DNA of 64,000 bases from Cutaneotrichosporon cavernicola (GCF_030864355.1 NC_083400.1:387001-451000); one strand, 5' to 3'. Counted from the first letter of the stretch, positions 1-11,077 are shown. The notes: a model not told the origin generated them from the sequence alone. Made by a program: numbers and translations.

Positions 1-1
1 G

Positions 2-124
2 ATCGATGAGTTGATGCGTAGGCTTTTATACGCTGGGGATAGTGGGAGGATGGGTGATGATGAAGGCGACGAGTTTGGCGAGACGAGAGGGTTAGGGTGC
101 TATCCTTTGTCCAACCGCGACTGA
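2..124 (+). CDS. possible 3' end of an upstream gene (partial)
   Basis: The second frame is open from the left edge to a TGA at 122-124 and reads as 40 residues rich in Gly, Asp and Glu. The other two plus frames stop within the first dozen bases. It may be the C-terminus of a gene lying mostly outside the window, but the stretch is too short to recognise and could be chance. Confidence 0.25.
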   Translation: MDELMRRLLYAGDSGRMGDDEGDEFGETRGLGCYPLSNRD

Positions 125-1289
125 TGGGGCGAGAAGCGCGAGATGGAGTGAACAATGGGCAGCGCGATCATTCCACTGCCTCCATCACTCCCGGTTTCGC
201 AACATCACTTCACCGCCCGCATCTTTGTACCGCCCTGCTAAACAGCTGCTATCTGTTCAACTTGTCGCAGTTGCTCCGCCGCGCGATACCAGCAGAGTGA
301 TACGACGTTGCCAAGGTCGCTACCCCCTCTGCAGCACGTCATCGCCGATGATGCGGATAATTGGACAATGTACCTCTATTATCGTGAACCTTACCTGTGC
401 CACACGTCGGGAGTGCCCAAGGCACAAGTGGCGGTTATGGACCACAGGACTATGACGAGGGCGCAAGGGATGACGAGAGACAATATTTAGGCTTGGTATG
501 TGTGATACCGGATCTATGCAGTTGCTCGTGGGCTGGGTAAACTTTTGATCCATCGTTGAACGAGTCTACAATTGATGAACAGCCTCAAGCAGGGGGGCAT
601 GGGCTGAGAGGCGCTATCAAAGGAGTGACGGGTATATACTGTACTATGGAAGTGGGGCGCTGCGACCGTGAGAACGCAACACTGAGCCCAGAACGGCAGG
701 AGACGTGTGGCGGTCACAAGGACCATGACATGTATGGGTACATGAGAACGGACGCGGCCCTTGTTCCGTCAGTCACACCGAGGGGATCGAGGACAGTCAA
801 TGACGTTCTGGCACTATCGCCTCGTGCCTGTGCACGGCGTATACTCTGTCTGCTCCGCGGCCCGCGAAGTCAAGATCGCAGCGGGCAAAAGGTCTGGGAT
901 CGCGAGCTCGGCCATGATCTTGTTAATTTTCGATCTGCCAATTGTCGATATGCCAACTCTCGTTCTGTTAATTGTCGATCTGCCGTGTTTCAAAAATTGG
1001 TGGCGCGGTAGCCAGTGACGAGAGAGGAAACAATGACCATTGAATGGGAACAGTAATTTTAGAAACAGTCTGAGTAGAGTGTGAATTCAGTGGCGTAGTA
1101 GAGACACATCCCACGTCGGATTACTGTACTACGCACACCTCAATGCCCATTTCCAAAAACATAGCGCAAGCTCGACTCCATTCATACCTACTGTCCAGTA
1201 CTTAACAAACGTCCTTGACCTCGAGCCTCAACAATTTTCATCATCTTACCTGTCACTCCATCACCTTCATTGTACTGTACCTGTTCATC
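125..1289. other. intergenic region without a supported gene
   Basis: No frame here shows the C-ending codon bias of neighbouring genes, and the open frames overlap on both strands without recognisable domains. Three short direct repeats of the form AATT-N-TCGAT-N-TGCC lie at about 924-985. The last 100 bases before 1290 are pyrimidine-rich, as expected of a fungal 5' leader. Confidence 0.5.
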
Positions 1290-2012
1290 ATGCCGGCGGT
1301 CAAAGCTTCGCCTGCTAAGCGTCACAAGTCCAGACATGTCAACGACCCCATTATTATCACCAACCCTGACTGCCCCGTCGTACCCTTGACCGACGAGCTT
1401 CCTTTTATCACAATCGACGAATGGTACACCGACACCAAGTACCGCTGGCACAGCGAGATGGACGAGCAGTACGGCCGTATGGAAACCGATAAAGACGACG
1501 CCGAGCGCCGGGTTTTCCACGCCAGGTTCATGGTCGACTACTACACCGTCCGCAACTACCAGGTCCACAACATGACACCTCCGTCCAAATCCAAAACCAA
1601 CAGTGGCGGGTACGACGGCGACGAGAAGCCGGTACCCCAGCTGCCCAAGGACCTCATGCCCTACTTCCAGCGTTATTTCGCCTCTCGTCCCCACGACCGC
1701 CCCCCGGACATCTACACCGGGCACGTTCCCATGGCGAACGTCGATCCGAACCCCAGGGACGCGTCGGACCCGTTACGCGACTACGTCCGTACCGAGGAGG
1801 AGCGCAACCATACTCAGCTCGCGCAAGTCCCCGCCATCCCGGTCCCGATAACTGAGCGGGAGGCCTACAGGCTCAGCCAAGAGATGCGCCAGTTCGAACA
1901 GGCCACTCAGCACCATTCCTTCAATACGCACGTTTCCCATGGCCCCGGCTCGTCCATGCCCACCACCTCTGCTCAGGAGCCCATGCACCCTTTCTCCTCC
2001 CAGCACGTCTAG
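1290..2012 (+). CDS. hypothetical protein, 240 aa, intronless
   Basis: The function is not recognised. The ATG at 1290 is chosen because the in-frame extension upstream starts only at a TTG and crosses the pyrimidine-rich leader. The N-terminus is basic (PAKRHKSRH near residues 8-16). The middle holds a charged, aromatic segment (DEWYTDTKYRWHSEMDEQYG near residue 45), followed by Pro-rich and His/Ser/Gln-rich low complexity towards the C-terminus. No membrane segment or signal peptide is seen. It opens a run of five intronless genes lacking known domains. Codon choice is strongly C-ending, so the reading frame is probably real. Confidence 0.6.
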   Translation: MPAVKASPAKRHKSRHVNDPIIITNPDCPVVPLTDELPFITIDEWYTDTKYRWHSEMDEQYGRMETDKDDAERRVFHARFMVDYYTVRNYQVHNMTPPSKSKTNSGGYDGDEKPVPQLPKDLMPYFQRYFASRPHDRPPDIYTGHVPMANVDPNPRDASDPLRDYVRTEEERNHTQLAQVPAIPVPITEREAYRLSQEMRQFEQATQHHSFNTHVSHGPGSSMPTTSAQEPMHPFSSQHV

Positions 2013-2544
2013 CGAGCACACCATCGTCCTCTGGCAACTCCCACTCCCCCCGCATAAATTCTCATTCGGTTCCCTCTACTCTACGGTTCCGATACACGCC
2101 GACCCTTTCTCACCTCACCACAATAACCATGTCTATTTCGGATAGCCTCCATAGTGTTTCATTCTGATGCATAGCGTTTCGTGACAACCCCAGACGGAGA
2201 GAACATCGCAACACAGCTTCCAGCAGCACGTTGGACAGGTCCTCCAGCAAGGCAGTGTGAGTGGCCAACTATGATGCGGTATGTGATGCTTACCGTGGGA
2301 ACCCTAAACGTCGTTTCTTGACGGCATCAGGATACAGTAGCCAGGGTGTAGAATGACTGCGAGAGACACCAAGCTGACGCGACTTGTTTTTCTCCACTCC
2401 ACCTCATTCCACATTCCATCTCAAGTCCAACCACCTCTTGCTCAATAAACGCCTCTTCTCAACTCCAACTTCCAACTCTCTCTCTCTCCAACATCCTCTC
2501 TCAAACACTCTCTCTTCCCAACTCTAATCCTCTCACACGTCACA
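2013..2544. promoter_or_regulatory. intergenic, CT-rich leader of the 2545 gene
   Basis: The region contains no coding signal. From about 2400 to 2544 it is an almost pure C/T/A stretch with CTCTCTCT runs ending at the ATG. This is typical of fungal transcription start regions and 5' leaders. No clear TATA box was seen. Confidence 0.4.
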
Positions 2545-3210
2545 ATGTCGCGATCAGCCCCACCCACCCCAACCCGCCGGGCTGATCCCCTCCAGCAAAC
2601 CCTCACCGCCCTCACGCAAATCCACACCGCCGCAGCCAAACATTGGAACATCCAACAAGCACATTACATCAACCACCTCGAAGACGCTCTATGCGACTTC
2701 AGCCCAGGCGCGGACGAACGGCTTCGCAGACTAGGCGAGATGGAACGCCAGGCCGGCGGGATGCAGCAGTACCACTCTACACGGGCTGCGTGGCTGAGTG
2801 GTAGCGTGCCGGCCGATACCCTCTTCTGGATGCCAGGTGAGAAGGGCGTCGACGTCGCGCGTATATCGAAGATTCATACAGGACTTGAGGTTTTTGGTCG
2901 CCACAAAATCGAGGGTGACGAGGGACAGAGACACCAGGAGAGACACGCCGACTTGGTGGACACCCTCGATATCTCGGAGCTGCAATTTCAACTCGAGTTG
3001 CTTCGTCGCGAGCTTCATCAGGCGCTGGGAGAGGAAGAGAGGGTCGACGATCGCAACACCCTCGACATCTCCAAAGTCCGCCAGAAAGTTTCGCAATGGC
3101 TCGCGGAGGTCGAGGTCGACGAGGATCGGCAGGGCATTGAGCGAGCCCAGTTAGCCGCTGACGTCGCTCGCAATTCCGAGCGCCTTCGCGACACTTCGCT
3201 TCCCAATTAG
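2545..3210 (+). CDS. hypothetical coiled-coil protein, 221 aa, intronless
   Basis: The function is unknown. The start is the first ATG after a long CT-rich leader (CACAATGTCG). The N-terminus is short and Pro/Thr-rich. Residues from about 15 to 210 are dominated by charged helical sequence with regular Leu spacing, suggesting a coiled coil. A TLDIS motif occurs twice (near residues 138 and 173), each time followed by an amphipathic helix, which hints at an internal duplication. No transmembrane helix or known enzymatic motif is seen. It is the second member of a local group of intronless coiled-coil genes. Confidence 0.6.
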   Translation: MSRSAPPTPTRRADPLQQTLTALTQIHTAAAKHWNIQQAHYINHLEDALCDFSPGADERLRRLGEMERQAGGMQQYHSTRAAWLSGSVPADTLFWMPGEKGVDVARISKIHTGLEVFGRHKIEGDEGQRHQERHADLVDTLDISELQFQLELLRRELHQALGEEERVDDRNTLDISKVRQKVSQWLAEVEVDEDRQGIERAQLAADVARNSERLRDTSLPN

Positions 3211-3506
3211 GCCCGCACTGTCTTGCGTTATACATTACGACTTGATAAAATACGGCTTGTTAGCGACTTCCTTTTCCGACTTTTGTACGAACTCTGCTTG
3301 AAATGAGATGAGATGAGTTGCACGTCAAGAAAATAACTTTTTGAGAGGGATGAATCGAGATATTACAAGGCTCATGCATACACCTCCGGGGTAAGACTAA
3401 CCTCAACATCAATGCGAGTTATCGCGCCTGTTTCCCTAGTTCTATAGGTCGATTGCTCATTGACGTAGTTGTTACTCAAACGCGTGGTGGCTGTTCGAAT
3501 GCGAGG

Positions 3507-4286
3507 TTACTTCGAGCTGGGGGAAACGTTCTTGCGGTTCTTGAGCTCAATCTCGAGGAGGCGAAGGCGCCGCGCCAGATGGTCGTTTTCGAGGTTGAGC
3601 GCGGCGAACTTCTCCATCAACTCGAGCCGCGTTGGCTGGTTCTTTGTGACCTGCCTGTGCTGCAATTCCGCAGCCTTCAAAGCCGCGACCTCGCGCTCCG
3701 CGCGCTCAGCCCGCTCTACAGCATCACCCACACGCGCCTCCAGGAGGAGCTCCCTGGCCTGGGATGTCTCGAAAAAGCGGCGCTCGCGGTCTAAACCCTC
3801 GTTCGCAATCCGGTTAGACTCGTCCCGCAATGTACTGTTATCCGCCACTGCCCTCTCAAGGCGAGTGTCGGTCTCCAGAGCGCGCTGAGTGGCAGCCGCG
3901 CACCGCTCAGCCAGCTGGTGGACATTGTTCACACGCATGAGGGCGAGGATCTCATTGGTGGCGTTGGCTGTTTTACGCACATCCTCGAGCTGTCGCTTCG
4001 TGTTGTTATGTTCATGGACTTCGCGCTGCAACGCGTCACGCAGAGTGTCGGCCTCTTGCTTGTATCCATACATTTGCGTGGCCGGCGCAACCGGCTGTCT
4101 CCAAACTGAGTAGTTGGCGAGCTCTTGTTGAGGAGAACGTACAGTTGGGGTGATGGGAGCGATCCGGGCAAAGGAGGTCTGTGGAGGGACGAAGGTCGGA
4201 GTGGGGGTAAGGACTGGGATGCTTTCTGTGGGTGTAGGGAGCCCGGTGCGATTCCCAGTTGCGGGGGTGGGGAGAGTGTTGGACAT
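3507..4286 (-). CDS. hypothetical coiled-coil protein, 259 aa, intronless
   Basis: The function is unknown. The ATG (4286-4284, context TACCATGTCC) opens a Pro/Thr-rich N-terminal third containing PTPTESIPVLTPTP-like sequence. From about residue 80 to 250 a continuous charged heptad-like region rich in Glu, Arg, Ala and Leu predicts a long coiled coil, including ERAERAEREVAALKAAE near residue 195. No intron is needed and there is no signal peptide. Organisation (disordered head, helical tail) matches the genes at 4912 and 6875, so paralogy is possible though alignment by eye is weak. Confidence 0.6.
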   Translation of the reverse strand: MSNTLPTPATGNRTGLPTPTESIPVLTPTPTFVPPQTSFARIAPITPTVRSPQQELANYSVWRQPVAPATQMYGYKQEADTLRDALQREVHEHNNTKRQLEDVRKTANATNEILALMRVNNVHQLAERCAAATQRALETDTRLERAVADNSTLRDESNRIANEGLDRERRFFETSQARELLLEARVGDAVERAERAEREVAALKAAELQHRQVTKNQPTRLELMEKFAALNLENDHLARRLRLLEIELKNRKNVSPSSK

Positions 4287-4911
4287 GGTACGGTCTACGT
4301 CGGGGTGTGTTCACGAGGAGGAAGGTGTAGAGGATGAGAATGAGGTGTTGACGGTGCTCAGAAATCTATAGAGCTAGGCATACGACTCGTAGGGTGGACG
4401 TAGCAAATTGGAGGAAGGTGAGGAGAAAGAGGAAGAAGGAAGAAATCTGCAAACGACGTGGCCTCAGATGCCAACTCTGTCAAGCGACCTTCAGTGCTCA
4501 GCCACTCAGCTCGACCATACGCACATATCGAATAGGCAGCTATTAACACACACAACATAGACTTCACATTTGCACACTACATGACATTACGATTCATACA
4601 ATGCATTACATTTCCACTCCCATCCACCATGCATCCTACAATCCTGTGCGTGCTGTCTGTAATAACTCCCGAAACTTCCTCTATCTCAACTGTTTTGCTC
4701 AGCCCACGTGCTAAACCATGTGGATCGGTCCAGCGTCAAGCATCCATGACAGATCAACCGAGACTACTCGTATTCGCATCATCAAACATAGACATGCTTC
4801 TCAACGCCAAACAGCAACACCTCGCGCCGACGTAAGCATCTCCCAACCCGCGCCGTGGCACATATAAACCCCAACCCAAGTCAACTAATACTCACCAACT
4901 CCCAACTCACC
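4287..4911. promoter_or_regulatory. divergent intergenic region with TATA-like element
   Basis: This spacer separates the minus-strand gene ending at 3507 from the plus-strand gene starting at 4912. An ATATAAA element lies at about 4862-4868, roughly 45 bases before the downstream ATG, and could serve as a TATA box or mark the start region. Nothing else is recognised. Confidence 0.35.
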
Positions 4912-5922
4912 ATGGCACACTACCTTCGCATCATCTCTCGCCCTGAGATGCGGGAATACGCCGCCCTCCGCACCCGCAACGTGCAGCTGGAGGAGGAGAA
5001 CGCTCGCCTCCGTATCAACCAAGGTGTCTGCACTGACCACGAGCGCGGCGAGATCCGCGCCTACCGCCAGGCCAACGACGAGCTCATGGAAACCAACCTA
5101 TCTCTCCAGATCAAGATCCAGACTCTCAACGACAAGGTCGAGAGCCTCAGCGGTACCCACACCATCGAGCAGTTTGAAGCTCTTCGCAGTGCATTGGCTG
5201 AGGCAAACCAGCGTGCTCAGCGGATGGACTTTCAGCTGATGGACAAGGAGCGTGAGATGGCCAGCCTCCAGGGTGAGCTCAAGGTTTATCGCCAGCAGGC
5301 GGGAATATACTACACCCGCGTGGGCGAGTTGACGCGCATGCGGCCGGGTCTGGACGACAGGTTTAACGAAATCGACCTCAACGCCGTTGAAAATGCGGGC
5401 ACCACCGACGCCAACAACAAGCCCAGTAACGGTCACACCATCAACAGCAAGCCCAAGGTCCCTCGCGACAGCATCTTCGTCACCAAGCAGCGCTTGCCCA
5501 ACCAGTCCGACGACACCAAGAACTCCCGTCCTAATATCGTCATGGAGTCCCAGCCTCTCAAGAAGCCTGTCCGCAGCATTCTCGGTCCCCTGGAGGGTAC
5601 TCCCAGTCCGACCCGTAAGCTTGTTCCCCGCCAGAACACGCCCACCAAGGTCCGCCTCCGGTCGACACCCCCCACACCCGACAAGGAGAACCAGTACAAC
5701 CACCTGATCAAGCCTCTTTACCTCAACCGCGAGGTGTCCGCTTCCCCTAGCCCCCCTCCTCGCAACCCCAAGCCCAAAATGCCCAACACGCCTACTACCG
5801 TTATAGACTCGCTGGACTTGCCGGCCCTCGAGGCGACCGACTCGATTTTCGACTACACCTGGACCACCGAGGACAGCACGGACGGCGTTCTCCGTGGCAA
5901 GGACAGCTCTACTTCGTTCTAA
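4912..5922 (+). CDS. hypothetical coiled-coil protein, 336 aa, intronless
   Basis: The function is unknown. The ATG at 4912 has a strong CACCATGGC context, whereas the in-frame extension upstream begins at a non-ATG codon. Residues about 10-140 form a predicted coiled coil, with LEEENARLR near residue 25 and further heptads to about residue 140. Residues 150-300 are basic and Pro/Ser/Thr-rich, with many TP and SP dipeptides that could be proline-directed phosphorylation sites. The C-terminus is acidic with aromatic residues (DSIFDYTWTTED). It resembles cytoskeletal or spindle-associated scaffolds only in general style. Codon use is strongly C-ending. Confidence 0.6.
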   Translation: MAHYLRIISRPEMREYAALRTRNVQLEEENARLRINQGVCTDHERGEIRAYRQANDELMETNLSLQIKIQTLNDKVESLSGTHTIEQFEALRSALAEANQRAQRMDFQLMDKEREMASLQGELKVYRQQAGIYYTRVGELTRMRPGLDDRFNEIDLNAVENAGTTDANNKPSNGHTINSKPKVPRDSIFVTKQRLPNQSDDTKNSRPNIVMESQPLKKPVRSILGPLEGTPSPTRKLVPRQNTPTKVRLRSTPPTPDKENQYNHLIKPLYLNREVSASPSPPPRNPKPKMPNTPTTVIDSLDLPALEATDSIFDYTWTTEDSTDGVLRGKDSSTSF

Positions 5923-6874
5923 GCAAGAGAACATGGGCACAAGGTTGTGTAATACCGGAGAGCCCACTCCCATCAAGAAGTTTAAAGACAAGGGCATTGA
6001 TCGGTTATATTAGCATGCAACAGAGTTGGTCCGGAGAGCACGGGAAACACATGATGTCTAGACTATCACAGCTAACAAATAACTCAGTAACGCGTGTATA
6101 GTGTAGGTGGTTATCACTGTTCGTTGTGGAGTGTATTTGCATCTGAGCCAACCGCTGTTCGACTCAGCGTGCGCGCAAGTTTTTTTTTTAACTGTAGTTT
6201 GGAGCTGCATACCTCGTCGAATTGCGTACCTCGTCGAGGAAATGTTCATGACTGTAAACAAGCTACAACCAGGACAGTACCAAACGGAGAGGATTGCTGA
6301 TGGGGCTGAGAGCGAGGCGTTCGTGTCGATCTTGACGAGACTACGCAAGTTCGTTGCTGATTTCTTGTTGATTGTACGTACCATCAGAGGCCACTGGAGA
6401 CAAAACGCACAGACGTTTGAGCCCCATCATACCGATACACAGTGCTAGACGGTCCTGTTTTTTGATGTTCATTGTGGCACCCTCGCACCGCATGCCTCTA
6501 CCGCTCGTCAGTCACAAGTTGTGCTGATCACTAAACACAAAGAGACGGCATGGTGATGCAACGCATTCAAGGGTTTCGACGGTCTATTGCCGCATGCACG
6601 GCAGGCCGGGTCAACACCGAGCAGTCTCTGGTCAACCACCCGTGCATGGCGAGGTGAACATCTCGAGCTCAATGTCCATTATTCACGTCGCCGCCTGCGT
6701 CGAGATGCTCTCTTACTCATCTTAAACTGGCTTAAATACCCAGCACTTGTCCTCCCATCCCCCATCCACTGCTCACTATTCATCTCAACTTGAGAAGTCT
6801 CCGCACACTCCTCAGCGCTCTGCCCTCTAGTCAACCCGCCTTACCAACTTCACACCCAAGTAACCAAGTTTACC
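5923..6874. other. intergenic region, no supported gene
   Basis: About 950 bases lie between two intronless genes. There is a T10 run at 6180-6189 and a duplicated ACCTCGTCGA near 6211 and 6228. A 68-codon frame from the ATG at 6242 to 6448 exists but has poor codon bias. A TTAAATA element near 6733 lies about 140 bases before the next ATG. Confidence 0.4.
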
Positions 6875-8182
6875 ATGGTCGACAACGTCAACCTCAACTC
6901 GCCTGCACCCGCCATCTCAGGCAGCAGCCCCTTGTCCTCCGTTCCCAAGACCAACTCGACGTACTCGATGACCAAGGCCAACATCCCTCCCAAGCCCGTC
7001 ACAGAGGACTTTCCCTCCCCCTCTCATATCCGCACCAACCGCGTCATCGACGTGAGCCACCTCACCAAGGACGAGCGCAAGTCTCACAACCGCCGGTCTT
7101 TTGGAAACGGCTTCTCAACCCGCAAGTTCCGCCTCAACGGTAATGCCGTGTTCAACGCGGCCATGGACAAGCACTACGGCAGCGAGAGCCGGGACAGCTC
7201 TCCTGCTCGCTATTCGTCTACCCAGTCGCTGTCCACCCGCTCCAGTACTCCTGTCGAGCAGAGTACCAATTCTCCCGCACGCAACACGACCCCTCTCAAC
7301 GGCAACGGCGCGTCCTTCCTGCCCATAAACAGTATTTACGTGAACAACGGCCCGCCTTTCTTGCCCATGAACAACATGCACCCCAACAACGGCATGTTCT
7401 TCCCGCCCACCAACAGCATGAACCCCAACAACGTGTTCTCTCCCGTCCACTCTCCCCCTTCCCACCCCCAGCCGCCTTTCTCCCCCCACTCGCTGCAGGC
7501 TGAGCTTGAACGTATGTGCAACATCAACGTCGGCCTCGTCAACGACCTGAAGACCGAGCGTGAGGCGCTCGCCGCAGCCAAGGTCAAGACCGAGAAGGCA
7601 GAGGCAGAGGCTCGCACGTACAGTGGCCGCGCGTTCGACTTCTTCCAGCAGTTGATTATCGAGCGGTCGGCGCACGAGCAGAGCCGTGACATGCTCGACG
7701 CTATGCGCGAGGACATTAATGCGGGCCGGTTCAGTAACACCCTCGCCAGGGAGAAGGCCGAGGCTCAGGTCTTCACCCTCAAGTCTCAGCTCCAGGAGGA
7801 GGAGGAGAAGACCACTGAGGCCACGCGCCGCCTCGAGATGGAGTGCCTCGACCTCTCTCTCGAGCTCAGAGCTCACGAGGTTACGCGCAGTGAGCTCACT
7901 CACGTCCGCGACAGCACCAAGAAGAATGAGGACGAGTACAAGGCCCAAATTGCTGCCCTAGAGTCCCGCATTGCCGAGATGACCCTCCAGTATGACGCAG
8001 TCAAGTTCCTCGTGAGCCTCGAAAATCAGCCCAATATTGAGGAGATTGAGGCCCAGGCTACCGGGCTTAAGGTCAAGGACGAGACCAAGGACCTGGGGTC
8101 CAAGGAGAAGAAGAACCGCGACAAGAAGAACCATCGTGTTCACCGGAAACTGCGCGAGGTCACCGGCATCTACTTTGAGTAG
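6875..8182 (+). CDS. hypothetical coiled-coil protein, 435 aa, intronless
   Basis: The function is unknown. The start is the ATG at 6875 in a TACCATGGTC context. Residues 1-200 are disordered and rich in Ser, Pro and Asn, with a repeated N-N-G/M-F-x-P pattern (for example PPTNSMNPNN) between about residues 150 and 190. Residues about 205-390 form a long coiled coil (ELERMCN onward). The tail is highly basic (KEKKNRDKKNHRVHRKL near residue 408) and could bind nucleic acid or act as a nuclear signal. It is the largest of the local intronless coiled-coil genes. No enzyme motif is visible. Confidence 0.6.
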   Translation: MVDNVNLNSPAPAISGSSPLSSVPKTNSTYSMTKANIPPKPVTEDFPSPSHIRTNRVIDVSHLTKDERKSHNRRSFGNGFSTRKFRLNGNAVFNAAMDKHYGSESRDSSPARYSSTQSLSTRSSTPVEQSTNSPARNTTPLNGNGASFLPINSIYVNNGPPFLPMNNMHPNNGMFFPPTNSMNPNNVFSPVHSPPSHPQPPFSPHSLQAELERMCNINVGLVNDLKTEREALAAAKVKTEKAEAEARTYSGRAFDFFQQLIIERSAHEQSRDMLDAMREDINAGRFSNTLAREKAEAQVFTLKSQLQEEEEKTTEATRRLEMECLDLSLELRAHEVTRSELTHVRDSTKKNEDEYKAQIAALESRIAEMTLQYDAVKFLVSLENQPNIEEIEAQATGLKVKDETKDLGSKEKKNRDKKNHRVHRKLREVTGIYFE

Positions 8183-8509
8183 GAGGCGAATCCAAATGGA
8201 GCACGCTGGCCGTGCTCCCAGGTTAGCCGCTTTTTGTCATTGTATCAGAGTCAGAAGATCAGTAGTCCATTTGAGTGTTTGCAAGCCGTTTTAGCATTGA
8301 TTGTCATGGCCGTTGCGTGGAAGTCTGCTAAACCTGTTGATTCCAGAAGGTCGGCTATGACGCACCGATCCCCCGCTTAGAGCACACGGTCACTACTCCC
8401 GCCCTCCCCCCTTCTCCATCAGCCGACAATCACTTGTGTCACTTGTTCAACTTACTTTCCACTTCTCCATCTCATCCGTCAACCACACACTCCTTAGTCC
8501 CTCGGCGCG
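8183..8509. promoter_or_regulatory. intergenic, promoter of the ABCD transporter gene
   Basis: This is a 327-base spacer between tandem plus-strand genes. The last 110 bases are pyrimidine-rich (CCCGCCCTCCCCCCTTCTCC region), consistent with a leader. No other element was recognised. Confidence 0.35.
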
Positions 8510-10900
8510 ATGCAGGTCCTAGCGCCCAAGACCCGCACCGAGCTGCAGGCGCGCCTCAAAGCCGCCCTCGACGGCTACATGAAGCACCGCACCGGCGTCC
8601 AGCGCGTCCTCACCGCTGGCTTTGTGATCTACTGCATCGTAGCAGCGGGCGTAAACCTCACCGGCAAGGGGGCCAAGGATATGGGTGAGCGCCCGTCATC
8701 CAAAGGCCGGAGGCGCAAGAAGGGTCGAGCGAGCGTCTCCGACCCAGCCTTCCATCAGCGCCTGAAGAAGCTGCTCCGCATCGTCATCCCCGGTATCCGC
8801 TCCCGCGAGGCCGGCATGCTCGCCCTTCACACCTGCTTCCTCCTCGCTCGTACAGGACTTTCGCTGTATGTGGCCGACCTCGACGGCCGTATCGTGTCCA
8901 GCCTGGTTACGGCCCAGCCACGCCTGTTTGCCATGAACCTCTTAAGGTTCTGCGCTATCGCCATCCCGGCAACCTATACCAACAGCATGATCCAATACCT
9001 TCAGAACGAGCTCAGTCTCGCGTATCGCACACGGTGAGTTCTGATATGCGGCGATCAATGCCCGCACCAAACTGATGGCAGCCTCACCCGATACCTCCTT
9101 GTCAAGTATCTTGACTCGGAGGAGGCCGACGGCGACGACTTCAAGATGTACTACAAGCTAGGCAATCTCGACGATAGAATCAAGAACGCCGATCAGGTGG
9201 GCTTTCAGCTTGGGAAGAGCTGACAGAAGTACATCACTGTCGATGTGCAGCAATTCAGCAACAAGCTCGCAGAGGTGTACAGCAACATCGCCAAGCCCGT
9301 CCTCGACGTCATCCTCTACAACTACAAGCTCAGCCGCAACGTTGGCGCCGAGGGCCTGGTTCTCCTCACTGCACTTGTGCAGTTGTCAGCCCAGGCGCGT
9401 GAGTACCGGCCCTTACCCGCTCTCACCCTTCTCTTTCTCACTCACACCAGTCCGCGCCATTACCCCGCCCTTCGGCGAGTACGCTGCACACGAGGCAAAG
9501 CTCGAGGGCGAGCTGCGCTTCACCCACTCTCGCCTCCTCGAGAACGCCGAGGAGATCGCGTTCTACCACGGCGAGGAGTTTGAGAAGAACGTCATCGAGC
9601 GCGGGTACTTTGCGCTGGTCAAGCACATCAACCGCGTCCTTCGCACGCGAGTGTGGCATGGCATGGCCGAGGATGGCGTCATCAAGTGGGCGTGGGGCAG
9701 CTTCGGTCTTGTCATCTGCGCGCTCCCTGTGTTCCTTGGCGGTGCTCTTGGCATTGATACCGGCACCATGGGGAGCCGAACGGAAGGTGAGTGCGCGAGG
9801 CGAACTGAAGAAGCGAAGGACAACACTCACGCCAGGCTTCGTCACCAACCGACGTCTGCTTCTCTCCTCGTCAGACGCATTTGGCCGCGTCATGTACTCG
9901 TACAAGGAGCTGGCCGAACTCGCGGGATACACGTCGCGCGTCTCTGACTTCATTGAGGCCATGGACGACGTCCGCGAGGGAAAGTACCAGAAGAAGCTTG
10001 TCTCGAGCGCGAGCGTCGAGGAGAACGCGAAGAGTGAGTCTGAGTCTGACACAGCTGACATCAGTGCTCCGCGGCCGCGGCAAGATCATCGAGTCGGATG
10101 TGATTCGCTTTGACAGCGTCCCGCTTATTAGCCCGAACGGCGACGTTCTCGTCAAGAGTATGAGCTTCAACGTCGAGCCAGGTAAGCACCTCCTCGTCGT
10201 CGGCCCGAACGGGTGCGGCAAGTCGTCTCTCTTCCGCATCCTCGGCGGCCTGTGGCCCGTCTACGGTGGAGTGGTCTACAAGCCACCCGAGAAGGAGTTC
10301 ACCTACATCCCTCAGCGGCCTTACCTGTGCGCAGGCACGCTGCGGGACCAGATCATCTACCCCGACTCGGCCGAGGAGATGGAGGCCAAGGGTGTCGCGG
10401 ACGATGACCTCAAGAAGCTCCTCGATGTCGTGGATCTCGGCGGTATGGTCGAGCGCGAGGGCGGCTGGGACGCTGTGCGGGAATGGCGTGACGCTCTCAG
10501 TGGTGGCGACAAGCAGCGTATTGCGATGGCGCGTCTGTTCTACCACAAGCCCAAGGTGAGGCATCTTTGGTGTTTGAGCTCACACTAGTACGCTATTCTT
10601 GACGAGTGCACTTCCGCCGTGACGCTCGACATCGAGAAGCGCATGTACGAGCACGCGACCGAGCTCGGCGTCACCATGATGACTGTCAGCCACCGGGCGT
10701 CGCTGTGGAAGTATCACTCGATGGTGTTGCAGTACGACGGCATGGGCGGGTACATCTTCACCGAGCTCGATGCCGAGAAGCGCCTCGCACTGCAGGAGGA
10801 GAAGCAGGAGCTCGAGCAGCGCCTCGTCGAGGTGCCCAAGTTGCGTGCGCGCCTGGAGGAGTTGCACGGCGTCAAGCGCCAGCAGCTGGGAAGCGCGTAA
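8510..10900 (+). CDS. peroxisomal ABC half-transporter, ABCD family (Pxa2-like)
   Basis: The gene probably imports very-long- or long-chain acyl-CoA into peroxisomes for beta-oxidation, working as half of a Pxa1-Pxa2-type dimer. Seven exons are inferred: 8510-9033, 9082-9196, 9230-9398, 9451-9786, 9836-10033, 10065-10555 and 10589-10900, giving 714 aa. The N-terminal half is membrane-embedded and carries the family EAA-like loop [13 protein letters not shown] near residue 303. The nucleotide-binding domain has Walker [10 protein letters not shown] near residue 493, signature LSGGDKQ near 592 and Walker B YAILDEC near 613, then a His-containing switch (TVSHR). The size suits a half-transporter. 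Pxa1 cannot be fully excluded. Introns are 31-52 nt. The second acceptor could be 3 nt earlier. Confidence 0.9.
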
Positions 10901-11077
10901 TACACGCCGAGCTCGAACATCTTGCTGTATCGTAGAGTTGTACAGGATGAATTGTGTACTGACCGCTTACGGAGTACGGGCGCTGACGTTATACAAGACA
11001 CTGTTCACATGTGCTGACTATATGACTAAGTACTAAGTGTATACACGGCCGTGTGGCCCCGTCTCCTCTGATGTGCC

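Noticed and set aside
6242..6448. 68-codon open frame starting with ATG
   Set aside because: Codon use is AT-ending, unlike every supported gene here, and there is no domain or splice partner.
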